A DNA stretch of 64,000 nucleotides from Candidatus Minthosoma equi (lineage in GTDB: Bacteria; Bacteroidota; Bacteroidia; Bacteroidales; Bacteroidaceae). Positions 41,844 through 50,989 of this stretch are shown piece after piece. The first letter of the stretch is position 1. Each line of letters opens with the position of its first letter. Both the position numbers and the translations under genes were made by a program. The notes beneath the pieces are model-generated. The model did not search any database. It was not told the DNA's origin and saw only the letters and a program-made list of their open reading frames with translations. The DNA lies in the NCBI GenBank assembly GCA_018064885.1, contig JAGHUI010000077.1, positions 1 through 64,000 of the forward strand, given 5' to 3'.

Positions 41844-44800
41844 TTAGTCTTTTGTGACAGTGATGACAGCCTTGAAATCCTCGAAATCAACGGCTTCGCC
41901 CTCTGGATTGCCGATCTCGATAGAGTTAGCAAGTACCTGAGCAGCAATGTTCTCCTTGAATGATGCGAGGATAGCCTGAACTTCAGGAGTGTCAGTAATT
42001 GTCACCTTGATACGGTCGGTGATTTCAAAGCCCTGTGACTTGCGGAGTCCCTGAATCTGCTTGATTACCTTACGAGCATAACCTTCATTCTTAAGCTCTG
42101 GAGTGATAGTAATATCAAGAGCAACTGTTGTTGTTCCTTCGTTTGCAACGCTCCATCCTGGAATATCCTGACTCATGATGCTTACGTCGGAGAGTTCAAC
42201 AACTGCATTCTGACCGTCTGCCTGGAGAGTTATCTGACCGTTTGCTTCAAGTTCTGCAATTTGTGCCTGGCTCATTGATGTTACTGCAGCAGATACTGCT
42301 TTCATCATCTTGCCAAACTTCTTACCCATCACACGGAAATCGCACTTAACATTCTTGACGAGCATTGCACCGTCCATCAACTGAAGCTCCTTGACGTTCA
42401 CTTCCTTTGAGATGATGCCTGCCATACGCTGAATGCGAGAGCTGAACTCTGGATCTGTGTCAGGAATTGCAAGTGACTGAAGAGCTTGAATTACAGGAAT
42501 CTTAACCTTCTTACGGATTGAAAGTCCCATAGAAGTTACCTTCATAGCTGCTTCCATAGCTGCCTCAAGCTCAGAGTCGATGAATGCTTCGTTGTATGTT
42601 GGGAACTTCGCCAAGTGAACGCTGATGCTGTTGTCCTTTCCTGTTACAGAATTGAGATCGCGGAAGAGCTGATCTGCGTAGAATGGAGCAATAGGAGCGA
42701 TGAGTCGGCTGATTGTGTCAAGACAGATGTAGAGTGTCTGATAGGCGCTCAATTTCTCCTTTGTCATTTCGCCTCCCCAGAAGCGTGCTTTATTAAGACG
42801 AATGTACCAGTTAGAGAGATTGTCGATTACAAATGCCTGAATGAGACGACCTGCTGGAGTTGGATCGTAGTCGTCAAGGTAGGTTTGAACATTCTTTACA
42901 AGAGTGTTAAGCTCAGAGAGCAACCAGCGGTCAAAGTCAGGACGCTCAGCATAAGGAATGTCTGCTTCTTTGTATTCGAATCCATCAACATTTGCATACA
43001 TAGTAAAGAATGAGTATGCCTGCTGAAGCTTGATGAAGAACTGTGAAGTTACTTCCTTCACACCTTCTGGATCGAAAGAAAGGTTGTCCCATGGTGATGA
43101 GTTTGTAATCATGTACCAGCGAACTGCGTCAGCACCATATTGACCGATGCAGTCGAATGGGTTGATTACGTTGCCAAGACGCTTTGACATCTTTACACCA
43201 TTCTTGTCAAGAACGAGACCATTTGAGATAACTGCCTTGTAAGCAACAGAGTCGAACACCATTGTGGCGATAGCATGGAGAGTGAAGAACCAACCACGTG
43301 TCTGGTCAACGCCTTCTGCGATGAAGTTTGCAGGATAAGCAGTTCCGTTGTCAATGAGTTCGCGATTTTCAAATGGATAGTGAATCTGAGCGTATGGCAT
43401 TGCACCAGAGTCGAACCAAACGTCGATGAGGTCGAGCTCGCGAGTGAGGACATTGCCCTTGTCGGAAACAAGCTTGATGTCGTCAACGTATGGACGGTGA
43501 ATGTCAATCTTATCATAGTTCTCCTGACTCATGTCGCCAGGAACGAATCCCTTGTCTGTAAGAGGGTTGCTCTGCATTACACCTGCAGCAACAGCCTTGT
43601 CGATCTCCTTGCAGAGTTCTTCAAGAGAACCAATGCATATTTCCTCGCGAGTGTCGCGGTTGCGCCAGATAGGGAGCGGTGTTCCCCAATAGCGTGAACG
43701 TGAGAGGTTCCAGTCGTTGAGGTTCTCAAGCCATTTTCCAAAACGTCCAGTACCAGTTGATTCTGGTTTCCACTGGATAGTCTTGTTGAGCTCGAACATG
43801 CGATCTTTTTTCTCTGTTGACTTGATGAACCAAGAGTCAAGAGGGTAGTAGAGCACAGGCTTGTCAGTACGCCAGCAGTGAGGATAGTTGTGGACATGCT
43901 TCTCAATCTTGAAAGCAGAACCTTCTTCTTTCATCTCAAGACAAATGATTACATTGAGGTCCATGTCCTTAGTGGCTGCCTTCTCGTCATACTTTCCATC
44001 CTTATTGTATTTTGGATCGTAAGCATTCTTTACAAAGTCGCCACTATGTTTCCAATAACTTTCATTTACACAAGCATTTACGAATTCTTCGTTCATGTCT
44101 TCCTTCAAGAAATACTTACCTGTGAAGTCAACCATTGGACGAGTGTCTCCTGCCTTGTCGATGATGAAGAGGGAAGGAATACCTGCATCCTTTGCAACCT
44201 TGGCGTCGTCAGCACCAAATGTTGGTGCAATGTGAACGATACCAGTACCATCTTCTGTTGTAACGTAGTCGCCAGGGATAACGCGGAATGCCTCTGCTGA
44301 TTTCTCAACAACTTTGTTGCCTTCAAGAGCACATGGCTTAACCCAAGGCATGAGCTGCTGATAGTGGAGACCAACGAGATCAGAACCCTTACCACGCCAG
44401 GTGATCTGAAGTGGAATCTCATTGCCTTCTTCATCCTTTTCTGGAGTGAAATATGCAGAGAGACGGCTTTCGGCTATGAAGTATGCTGCCTCTTCACCTG
44501 AGTATGGGTTCTTGCCGATAACACAAACGTAGTCAATCTTAGGACCGACGCATAGCGCAGTGTTTGAAGGCAATGTCCAAGGCGTTGTTGTCCAAGCGAG
44601 AATGTATGTTGGGAGCTGCTTGTCGCAACCGCCGATATACTCGCCCTTGCCGTTCATGACCTCACACACCTTGTCTGTAACCTTAAACTGAGCAGTTACT
44701 GTTGTGTCCTTCACGTCACGATAACAACCTGGCTGGTTGAGCTCGTGAGAAGAGAGACCTGTACCTGCTGCAGGTGAATATGGCTGGATTGTGTACCCCT

Positions 44801-45320
44801 TGTAAAGCAATCCTTTGTTGTAGAGCTGCTTCAAGAGATACCAGAGTGTTTCAATGTACTTGTTGTCGTATGTGATGTAAGGGTGCTCAAGATCAACCCA
44901 GTAACCCATCTTGTCGGTGAGCTGTGTCCACTCATCGGTGTACATCATCACATTCTTGCGGCAAGCGTCGTTGTAGTCGTCAACGCTGATCTTCTTGCCT
45001 ATGTCCTCTTTAGTGATTCCGAGAGACTTCTCTACGGAAAGCTCAACAGGCAAACCGTGAGTGTCCCAACCTGCCTTGCGCTTCACCTGGAAACCCTGCA
45101 TTGTCTTGTAGCGAAGGAATGTATCTTTAATTGTACGTCCCATAACATGATGAATGCCAGGGTGTCCGTTGGCTGATGGTGGTCCTTCGAAGAAAATGAA
45201 CTGAGGGCATCCCTCACGCTCATCGATGCTCTTGTGGAACATGTCTTCAGCGTTCCATTGAGCAAGAACCTCAGCATTTACTTCGCTGAGGTTGAGTTTT
45301 GCACGTTCTGTAAATTTCAT
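41844..45320 (-). CDS. ileS: Isoleucyl-tRNA synthetase (eukaryote-like type)
   Basis: Class I aminoacyl-tRNA synthetase of 1158 residues that charges tRNA-Ile. The HIGH-type motif is in PSANGHPGIHHVMGR and the KMSKS-type motif is VKMSKRLGN. The editing domain (CP1) lies between, with GWDTHGLPVE before it and AWTTTPWTLPSNTAL inside it. The C-terminal anticodon region is long. The length and the HPGIHH form are those of the eukaryote-like type 2 IleRS rather than E. coli IleS; in other bacteria that type goes with low mupirocin sensitivity. It lies 24 bases after pyrI, so it may be read with pyrB-pyrI, and it precedes lspA. Confidence 0.96.
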   Translation of the reverse strand: MKFTERAKLNLSEVNAEVLAQWNAEDMFHKSIDEREGCPQFIFFEGPPSANGHPGIHHVMGRTIKDTFLRYKTMQGFQVKRKAGWDTHGLPVELSVEKSLGITKEDIGKKISVDDYNDACRKNVMMYTDEWTQLTDKMGYWVDLEHPYITYDNKYIETLWYLLKQLYNKGLLYKGYTIQPYSPAAGTGLSSHELNQPGCYRDVKDTTVTAQFKVTDKVCEVMNGKGEYIGGCDKQLPTYILAWTTTPWTLPSNTALCVGPKIDYVCVIGKNPYSGEEAAYFIAESRLSAYFTPEKDEEGNEIPLQITWRGKGSDLVGLHYQQLMPWVKPCALEGNKVVEKSAEAFRVIPGDYVTTEDGTGIVHIAPTFGADDAKVAKDAGIPSLFIIDKAGDTRPMVDFTGKYFLKEDMNEEFVNACVNESYWKHSGDFVKNAYDPKYNKDGKYDEKAATKDMDLNVIICLEMKEEGSAFKIEKHVHNYPHCWRTDKPVLYYPLDSWFIKSTEKKDRMFELNKTIQWKPESTGTGRFGKWLENLNDWNLSRSRYWGTPLPIWRNRDTREEICIGSLEELCKEIDKAVAAGVMQSNPLTDKGFVPGDMSQENYDKIDIHRPYVDDIKLVSDKGNVLTRELDLIDVWFDSGAMPYAQIHYPFENRELIDNGTAYPANFIAEGVDQTRGWFFTLHAIATMVFDSVAYKAVISNGLVLDKNGVKMSKRLGNVINPFDCIGQYGADAVRWYMITNSSPWDNLSFDPEGVKEVTSQFFIKLQQAYSFFTMYANVDGFEYKEADIPYAERPDFDRWLLSELNTLVKNVQTYLDDYDPTPAGRLIQAFVIDNLSNWYIRLNKARFWGGEMTKEKLSAYQTLYICLDTISRLIAPIAPFYADQLFRDLNSVTGKDNSISVHLAKFPTYNEAFIDSELEAAMEAAMKVTSMGLSIRKKVKIPVIQALQSLAIPDTDPEFSSRIQRMAGIISKEVNVKELQLMDGAMLVKNVKCDFRVMGKKFGKMMKAVSAAVTSMSQAQIAELEANGQITLQADGQNAVVELSDVSIMSQDIPGWSVANEGTTTVALDITITPELKNEGYARKVIKQIQGLRKSQGFEITDRIKVTITDTPEVQAILASFKENIAAQVLANSIEIGNPEGEAVDFEDFKAVITVTKD

Positions 45321-45344
45321 TATCGTATGTTATTTTTTTTCTGT

Positions 45345-45848
45345 CTATTTAAGTTTGATGTCATACAGATTCACTTCTTTTCCGCAGTATCTGCACTTGA
45401 GCTTAGCGTTGTCATCCTCGTTGATGGCATGTTCGTGAGCCAGCAAGTGGTGAATGTAGTTGTGGCGATCAACGTAGAACACAGTCTTCATTGGCTCGTT
45501 GTTAGTGATGCACACAGGGTTTGGACATTTTACGATGTCGGTAAGTGTCTCAGGAAGATTGACTTCTCGCTTTTCTACAACTTCATAATTCTTAATGACT
45601 GTAAGACGAATGTTTGGACAAATCACGGCAAGTTTGCTGATTTCCTTCTCGTTGAGGAATTTGTTTGCAACCTTTATAAGTCCTTTGCGAGTCATCATGT
45701 GGCTTTCAAGATTATTGCCGATGAGCACAGGCTCTGTGAGTTTGTCAAGTTCGAGCAGCTTTGCAACTGTGAAGAGTTTGTCTGTTGGTATGTGGTCGAT
45801 GACTGAACCATTTTCAAGTGCAGCCACCATTAATTGTTCTTTATTCAT
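45345..45848 (-). CDS. pyrI: Aspartate carbamoyltransferase regulatory subunit
   Basis: Regulatory chain of ATCase, 167 residues, which binds CTP/ATP and relays allosteric control to PyrB. The N-terminal allosteric domain begins LMVAALENGSVIDHIPTDK. The C-terminal zinc domain has four Cys in two pairs, CPNPVC and CRYC, bridging to the catalytic subunit. Length is somewhat above the E. coli chain (about 153). It begins 5 bases after pyrB, in the usual pyrB-pyrI order. Confidence 0.96.
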   Translation of the reverse strand: MNKEQLMVAALENGSVIDHIPTDKLFTVAKLLELDKLTEPVLIGNNLESHMMTRKGLIKVANKFLNEKEISKLAVICPNIRLTVIKNYEVVEKREVNLPETLTDIVKCPNPVCITNNEPMKTVFYVDRHNYIHHLLAHEHAINEDDNAKLKCRYCGKEVNLYDIKLK

Positions 45849-45853
45849 GATGT

Positions 45854-46801
45854 TTACTTTATTATGGTTTTGTCGTTCTTTACATCTTCGAGAGTAATGC
45901 CGAGAGTGTCGCAGATGAGTGCCTCTCGTGCATAAAGGCCGTTCTGAGCCTGCTGGAAATAGTATGCGTGCTTGCTGTCGTCAACATCGTACTCAATCTC
46001 GTTCACACGTGGGAGTGGGTGAAGAATCTTCATGTTGTCTTTACATTTGCCAAGCATATCTGCACGGAGAATGTAAGCATCTTTCACACGCTCGTATTCC
46101 ATGAGGTCGCTGAAACGCTCGCGCTGAACTCGAGTCATGTAGAGGATGTCTGCATCAGCAAGTGTGTCTTCTGTGAAATCTGTCTGCTCCTTATACTTCA
46201 CTCCGTTGTGCTGACAATAGAACTTGTATTCCTGTGGCATTTCCAATTCTTTAGGAGAAATGAAGTGGAATGTTGGATTGTACTTTCTCATTGACATAAG
46301 GAGAGAATGTACAGTTCTGCCATATTTCAGGTCGCCAACCATGTAGATGTTGAGGTTGTCAAGCGTGCCTTGAGTCTTGTATATGGAATAAAGGTCGAGC
46401 ATTGTCTGTGATGGGTGAAGGTTGCTTCCGTCACCAGCGTTGATGATAGGCACGTCGGTAACTTCGCTTGCATAGAGAGCAGCTCCTTCAAGCTTGTGGC
46501 GCATCACGATGACGTCAGCGTAGTTGCTTACCATCTTGATGGTGTCTTTGAGAGTTTCTCCCTTAGAGCTTGATGTCACCTTAGGGTCGGTGAAACCAAT
46601 CACGCGAGCACCAAGACGGTTTGCGGCAGTTTCAAAAGAAAGGCGTGTTCTTGTAGAAGGTTCAAAGAAAAGAGTTGCAACAACTTTTCCTTTGAGTAGC
46701 TCACGGTTAGGATGAGCTTCAAATTCAGCAGCCATGTCGAGCAGGTTCTGAATCTTTTCTTTGCTGTAATCAGCAATAGAAACAATGCTTCTATTTTCCA
46801 T
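45854..46801 (-). CDS. pyrB: Aspartate carbamoyltransferase catalytic subunit
   Basis: Condenses carbamoyl phosphate with aspartate, the first committed step of pyrimidine synthesis; 315 residues. Carbamoyl phosphate binding is seen in [15 protein letters not shown], with [11 protein letters not shown] carrying the conserved Ser-x-Lys. Aspartate-side motifs are [28 protein letters not shown] and HPLPRVNEI. It leads the pyrB-pyrI pair behind a promoter at 46844-46875. No attenuator like that of E. coli pyrBI was seen in the 45-base leader. Confidence 0.97.
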   Translation of the reverse strand: MENRSIVSIADYSKEKIQNLLDMAAEFEAHPNRELLKGKVVATLFFEPSTRTRLSFETAANRLGARVIGFTDPKVTSSSKGETLKDTIKMVSNYADVIVMRHKLEGAALYASEVTDVPIINAGDGSNLHPSQTMLDLYSIYKTQGTLDNLNIYMVGDLKYGRTVHSLLMSMRKYNPTFHFISPKELEMPQEYKFYCQHNGVKYKEQTDFTEDTLADADILYMTRVQRERFSDLMEYERVKDAYILRADMLGKCKDNMKILHPLPRVNEIEYDVDDSKHAYYFQQAQNGLYAREALICDTLGITLEDVKNDKTIIK

Positions 46802-46843
46802 ATATTGTAAGACTTATTTATTGTTGTATGCACAATTATCATG

Positions 46844-46875
46844 CAAAAGTACGGAAAATAGATTAGATTATGAAA
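46844..46875 (-). promoter_or_regulatory. Promoter of pyrB-pyrI (and possibly ileS-lspA)
   Basis: Minus-strand TACTTTTG (46844-46851) matches TAnnTTTG; TTTC (46872-46875) is a near-match -33 at 20 bp. It sits in the short gap after the nhaC stop. Confidence 0.6.
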
Positions 46876-46878
46876 TAA

Positions 46879-48138
46879 TCAGCTAAACTTTTTAGGATAT
46901 CTGGTCAAAATTGACAATATGAGCGCCAAACCTATAAGCATTGGGTAAAAAAGGTTTGGAATTATCTCGATTGGGTTTACTTGCGAGAGACCTGCGGCAA
47001 TGAGCACTTGCGCTCCATAAGGAAGTATTCCTTGAGTGAAGCAAGAGGCGGTGTCGAGCAATGATGCCGACTTGCGAGGGTCAATGCCAAATTTGCTTGC
47101 AATGTGCTTTGCTATAGGTCCTGCTGTGATGATGGCAACGGTATTGTTTGCAGTACAAACATTGACAAGACATGTGAGAACTGCTATGCAGAATTCTCCT
47201 CCAATCTTGCCTTTTATGTTGCGAGTAAGAGCTTTTATTATCAAGTCGATCCCTCCATTATGACGAATAATCTCAAGCATTCCTCCTGCAAGAATAGTCA
47301 CTATGATAAGTTCGGACATTCCCATGATACCGTCGTTCATTGCAGACAATAATCCGAAAATGTTGAACGTCCCATAGCATAAACCCAATATTCCGCTAAC
47401 AACAATACCTAATGAGAGAACAATCAGTACGTTCACTCCACATAATGCAAGTATTACTACAAGTATGTAAGGGATGACTAACAAGAAGTTTACTTCACCA
47501 ATGTCTTGCGGTGAGACGGTGTCTTTCCCTACAAAAAAGTAGATGATAAGCATCAGCAATGCAACAGGGCCTACAATCCTGATATTCACCCAGAATTTGT
47601 CCTTCATGCTGCATCCTTGAGTTTGTGTGGCAATGATGGTAGTGTCGCTTATGAATGAGAGATTGTCGCCGAAATACGTTCCTCCAACGACAAGTCCAAT
47701 CATCATGGGCACGCTGATTCCAGAATGTTGCGCTATTCCTACGGCTAATGGGGTGAGTGCGGCAATTGTGCCACAGCTTGTTCCGATGCTTAAGGAAATG
47801 AAACATGATGCAAGGAAAATGCCTGGAAGGACAAATTGCTCGGGAAGATATTTGAGCGTGAGATTGACTGTTGAGTCAACCGCTCCTATGGCTTTTGCTG
47901 TTGAAGCAAAGGCTCCTGCAAGAATAAAAATGGAAAGCATTAAGATCATTGTGCTGTTTCCTGCTCCTTTTGCAAATATCTCTATTCGCTCTTGTGCAGA
48001 ACCTTTCAAAGTGAGCAGAGCGTAAATGCTGCTTATGAGAAAAGCAACGGCTATTGGCACTTTGTAGAAATCCTGAGCAATGATACTCGTGAGAAGATAA
48101 AGAACAAGAAAGACGATCAGTGGACTTAATGCTTTCAT
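46879..48138 (-). CDS. NhaC-family Na+/H+ antiporter
   Basis: A 419-residue inner-membrane protein with about eleven hydrophobic segments. NhaC-family features include ILAGAFASTAKAIGAVDST, SLSIGTSCGTIAALTPLAVGIA, VVGGTYFGDNLSFISDTTIIATQTQGC and CTANNTVAIITAGPIAKHIA. It would exchange Na+ and H+; some family members carry organic acids (malate-lactate type), so the substrate is not certain. It follows the uxaA gene by about 235 bases that hold a 23-bp-period repeat and hairpins, so it may have its own control. Confidence 0.88.
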   Translation of the reverse strand: MKALSPLIVFLVLYLLTSIIAQDFYKVPIAVAFLISSIYALLTLKGSAQERIEIFAKGAGNSTMILMLSIFILAGAFASTAKAIGAVDSTVNLTLKYLPEQFVLPGIFLASCFISLSIGTSCGTIAALTPLAVGIAQHSGISVPMMIGLVVGGTYFGDNLSFISDTTIIATQTQGCSMKDKFWVNIRIVGPVALLMLIIYFFVGKDTVSPQDIGEVNFLLVIPYILVVILALCGVNVLIVLSLGIVVSGILGLCYGTFNIFGLLSAMNDGIMGMSELIIVTILAGGMLEIIRHNGGIDLIIKALTRNIKGKIGGEFCIAVLTCLVNVCTANNTVAIITAGPIAKHIASKFGIDPRKSASLLDTASCFTQGILPYGAQVLIAAGLSQVNPIEIIPNLFYPMLIGLALILSILTRYPKKFS

Positions 48139-48194
48139 TATTTATATTATTAAATTATGTGATTTTGCCTCATTTGGCAACTGAAGATGTCATT

Positions 48195-48295
48195 ACCTCG
48201 TAAGAAGAATTATGTTTACGTCGTAAGAAGAAGTTTGATTGCTCCGTAACCATAATTGCAATTGCGTCGTAATACCTTTAGTAAATACCTCGTAA
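48195..48295. repeat. Degenerate array with exact 23-bp period (5 units)
   Basis: The core (A/G)C(C/G)TC(C)GTAA recurs at 48195, 48218, 48241, 48264 and 48287, always 23 bp apart: ACCTCGTAA, ACGTCGTAA, GCTCCGTAA, GCGTCGTAA, ACCTCGTAA. The sequence between the cores varies. It lies between uxaA and nhaC. Confidence 0.8.
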
Positions 48296-48310
48296 TTGCA
48301 TCGAGCTGAA

Positions 48311-48361
48311 CGAGGAAAAGCTCGCGAGCTTTACCTCGATATTGTGCTGAGCTTTTCCTCG
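48311..48361 (-). terminator. Competing hairpins after uxaA
   Basis: CGAGGAAAAGCTC (48311-48323) can pair with GAGCTTTTCCTCG (48349-48361; 13 pairs), or fold on itself with GAGCTTTACCTCG (48326-48338) through the palindrome AAAGCTCGCGAGCTTT. Three related arms therefore compete. It lies 14 bases beyond the uxaA stop; no T-run follows, so termination is possible but unproven. Confidence 0.55.
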
Positions 48362-48374
48362 TATTTGTTCTTCG

Positions 48375-49892
48375 TTAAAGCGTGACACCAGTTTTGAAGA
48401 TTGCTATTTCCTGATAGTTCTTCTTCTCGTTCCATGTTTCTTCGCCACTTGCGACAGCGATGACTTTGTCTGTGAAACGACGGAAAACTTCACTCATAGG
48501 CTCGCCTTCTACGATAGTGCCGGCATTGAAATCGATCCATGTAGGCTTGTTGGCAGCAAGGGTGCTGTTGGTGCTGACCTTCATGGTAGGAACGAATGTG
48601 CCGAAAGGTGTTCCACGACCTGTAGTGAAGAGCACGATGTGGCAACCTGATGATGCAAGCGCTGTTGATGCAACAAGGTCGTTTCCTGGTGCGGAAAGAA
48701 GGTTCAATCCTTTGACTTTCAAACGCTCACCGTAAGCAAGAACGCCCTTAACGGCACTCTTGCCGCACTTCTGGGTGCAACCGAGAGCTTTCTCTTCGAG
48801 AGTAGAGATGCCGCCAGCCTTGTTGCCTGGAGATGGGTTCTCGCCCACAGGCTCGCCATGAGAGAGGAAATATTCTTTGAAATCATTTACAAGTGTAACT
48901 GTTTCGTTGAAGAGTTCTGTGCTTTCGCAACGATTCATGAGGATTGTTTCTGCACCGAACATTTCAGGAACCTCTGTGAGGACAGTTGTGCCGCCCTGAC
49001 TTACGATGAAGTCGCTGAACACGCCAAGAAGCGGATTGGCTGTGATGCCAGAGAATCCGTCAGAACCACCGCACTTCAGACCTACGCGAAGCTCGGAGAG
49101 AGGAATTGCTTCACGCTTGTCTTCTTTGGCGATATTATAAAGCTCTGTAAGTACCTTTAGACCTTCTTCTACTTCATCACCTTGAACCTTCTGGCTGACC
49201 ATCAAGCGAATACGTTCTTTGTCATAGTCACCAAGCGTTTCCATGAATGCTTCTGGCTGATTGTTCTCACAACCTAATCCAACAATCAGAACTGCTCCTG
49301 CATTTGGATGAAGAACAAGGTCACGGAGAACTTTGCGTGTGTTTTCATGGTCTTCGCTCAGCTGAGAGCATCCATAGTTGTGAGGATAAGCCACTATGCG
49401 CAGCTTCACATCTTCATTAGGCATTATCTCGTGCATAAAGCGGCTCTTGATTTGCTCAACAACGCCATTGACGCATCCAACTGTAGGAACAATCCACACT
49501 TCATTTCTGATGCCTACGTCTCCATTCTTGCGGCGATAGCCCTGGAATGTGAGCTGCTCTTTTGCGAACCATTCGTCGTATGCTGGATTTGTGAGCTCAT
49601 CCTTTGAAACAGGCTTGTATTCATAGTCAAGAAGTCCAGAAAGGTTTGTCTTTATGTTTTCATGACAGATGAAGTCGCCTTTCTTGTGGCTTTCTTTAAG
49701 ATGTCCGATAGGGTATCCATACTTAATGACATTCTCTCCTTCGTTGAGATCGGTAAGAAGAATTTTGTGACCAGCTGGAACGTCATTGTTCAGCGTGATG
49801 GATAGTCCCTCCACTTCAACGGTTTGTCCTGCTTTGAGCGCATCTATGGCAACAGCCACATTATCAGATGGATTGATCTTGATTGTTTTCAT
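48375..49892 (-). CDS. uxaA: Altronate dehydratase family protein (UxaA)
   Basis: A 505-residue enzyme of the UxaA/GarD family, expected to dehydrate D-altronate to 2-keto-3-deoxygluconate in hexuronate catabolism. The N-terminal SAF-like domain (residues about 1-95) contains DVPAGHKILLTDLNEGENVIKYG with the conserved AGHK. The UxaA catalytic core follows with GYRRKNGDVGIRNEVWIVPTVGC, YPHNYGCSQLSEDHENT, GLGCENNQPE, GLKCGGSDGFSGITANP, and TTGRGTPFGTFVPTMKVSTN. Related substrates (galactarate) cannot be excluded. An AraC regulator gene lies 31 bases upstream in the same direction. Confidence 0.92.
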   Translation of the reverse strand: MKTIKINPSDNVAVAIDALKAGQTVEVEGLSITLNNDVPAGHKILLTDLNEGENVIKYGYPIGHLKESHKKGDFICHENIKTNLSGLLDYEYKPVSKDELTNPAYDEWFAKEQLTFQGYRRKNGDVGIRNEVWIVPTVGCVNGVVEQIKSRFMHEIMPNEDVKLRIVAYPHNYGCSQLSEDHENTRKVLRDLVLHPNAGAVLIVGLGCENNQPEAFMETLGDYDKERIRLMVSQKVQGDEVEEGLKVLTELYNIAKEDKREAIPLSELRVGLKCGGSDGFSGITANPLLGVFSDFIVSQGGTTVLTEVPEMFGAETILMNRCESTELFNETVTLVNDFKEYFLSHGEPVGENPSPGNKAGGISTLEEKALGCTQKCGKSAVKGVLAYGERLKVKGLNLLSAPGNDLVASTALASSGCHIVLFTTGRGTPFGTFVPTMKVSTNSTLAANKPTWIDFNAGTIVEGEPMSEVFRRFTDKVIAVASGEETWNEKKNYQEIAIFKTGVTL

Positions 49893-49923
49893 AATTATTT
49901 GTTAGAATAGTTAGTAGTTTATG

Positions 49924-50829
49924 TTAGAGTGATTTGTATTCTTTAGGAGTATAACCTGTGTGTTGCTTGAAGTATTTGGCAAAGAAACTCTGATTGGCAA
50001 AATTCAAATTGTTGCTAACATCTTTTATGGTGTTTCCTTCTACTCTCAGCATTGCTTTTGCCTCAAGGATGACGTAATCGTTAATCCAGTCAGTTGCGTA
50101 TTTTCCGCTCACTTCATGAATGATGCTTGACAGGTATTTTGGCGATACAAAAAGCTTATCAGCATAGAACTGAATGCTTCTGTTCTCCATATAATTTGTC
50201 TTCACAATCTTGATGAATTTGTGGAAAAGCTCTTCTTTACGACTTGTTGGACGAGCTTCTTGCTGTATTCCGCTGGCTGTGATGAAAGTTTGAAAGATGT
50301 TGCAATACATTATCTGCAAGCAACTTTTAGCATATTCTTCTTTGTACAGATATTCTTCTTGCTTCAGCTTCTTTTTCATAAGTTTATAGACGGTTATTGT
50401 CTCGTCTAGCTCTTCCTCGTTTGGCTTATGAATAGGATTTTCTCTTATTGTTCTGCCAAATTCCATACCTACTTTTATGTCACCATTGAAATTAATGAAG
50501 TCAGTGGAGATGGCCATGAATATACATTTAGTGCCTTTTTCTATGCTGGTCATTTGAAAAAAACTGTTTGGAAGAATAACGGCTGTGTATCCGTCTGTAA
50601 GAGTGTAGTCATTTAAATCGATCTTGACATCCATTTTTCCAGACACACAGATAAGACATACAGCCGTTGTTACTTGTACGGGGAATGATGGATGTCGAGT
50701 TTCGTGCTCTATATGAAATTCCTCAGTAATGTTGTCTGTCAAAACGACTTTGTTCGGAATCTGAACAAATCGTTTGTCTGTGGGGAAATGAGAGAGGTCA
50801 ACTTTTATTATTTCAGGTATATTTGCCAT
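49924..50829 (-). CDS. AraC-family transcriptional regulator
   Basis: A 301-residue regulator with an N-terminal cupin-like sensing domain (residues about 30-130: HPSFPVQVTTAVCLICVSGKM, YTAVILPNSFFQMTS). The C-terminal AraC/XylS double helix-turn-helix runs from about 195 to 300. Its second HTH ends NTIKDVSNNLNFANQSFFAKYFKQHTGYTPKEYK, split here across the two helices, a good match to the family signature. It is directly upstream of uxaA, so control of hexuronate catabolism is a likely but inferred role. Confidence 0.93.
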   Translation of the reverse strand: MANIPEIIKVDLSHFPTDKRFVQIPNKVVLTDNITEEFHIEHETRHPSFPVQVTTAVCLICVSGKMDVKIDLNDYTLTDGYTAVILPNSFFQMTSIEKGTKCIFMAISTDFINFNGDIKVGMEFGRTIRENPIHKPNEEELDETITVYKLMKKKLKQEEYLYKEEYAKSCLQIMYCNIFQTFITASGIQQEARPTSRKEELFHKFIKIVKTNYMENRSIQFYADKLFVSPKYLSSIIHEVSGKYATDWINDYVILEAKAMLRVEGNTIKDVSNNLNFANQSFFAKYFKQHTGYTPKEYKSL

Positions 50830-50879
50830 TAGTTGTGATTGTTCTATTTGTCGGCAAATATACGAATAATAAACAAAAT

Positions 50880-50911
50880 AAGCGGAAGAAATTTGTAAAT
50901 TCCTCCCGCTT
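50880..50911 (-). terminator. Terminator of the 163-aa secreted protein gene
   Basis: AAGCGG (50880-50885) pairs with CCGCTT (50906-50911), and AAATTTG/TAAATT pairs lie inside; on the minus strand a TTATTTTGTTTATT tract follows. It lies about 80 bases beyond the stop codon and just before the AraC gene. Confidence 0.65.
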
Positions 50912-50989
50912 TATGCTGATTTTGTTAAAAAACGATAGCTAATGCTATATTGTGAACTGTAAAATGTTATGTTTATACAAATTTGCTGA

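Noticed and set aside
41836..41947. Longer lspA start overlapping ileS
   Set aside because: The extra 37 residues are Arg/Ser-rich and overlap the ileS C-terminal codons; the MSQKAK start gives the expected topology.
48195..48295. Possible CRISPR array
   Set aside because: Only about 9 bases recur per 23-bp period, too short for a CRISPR repeat and spacer; no cas genes.
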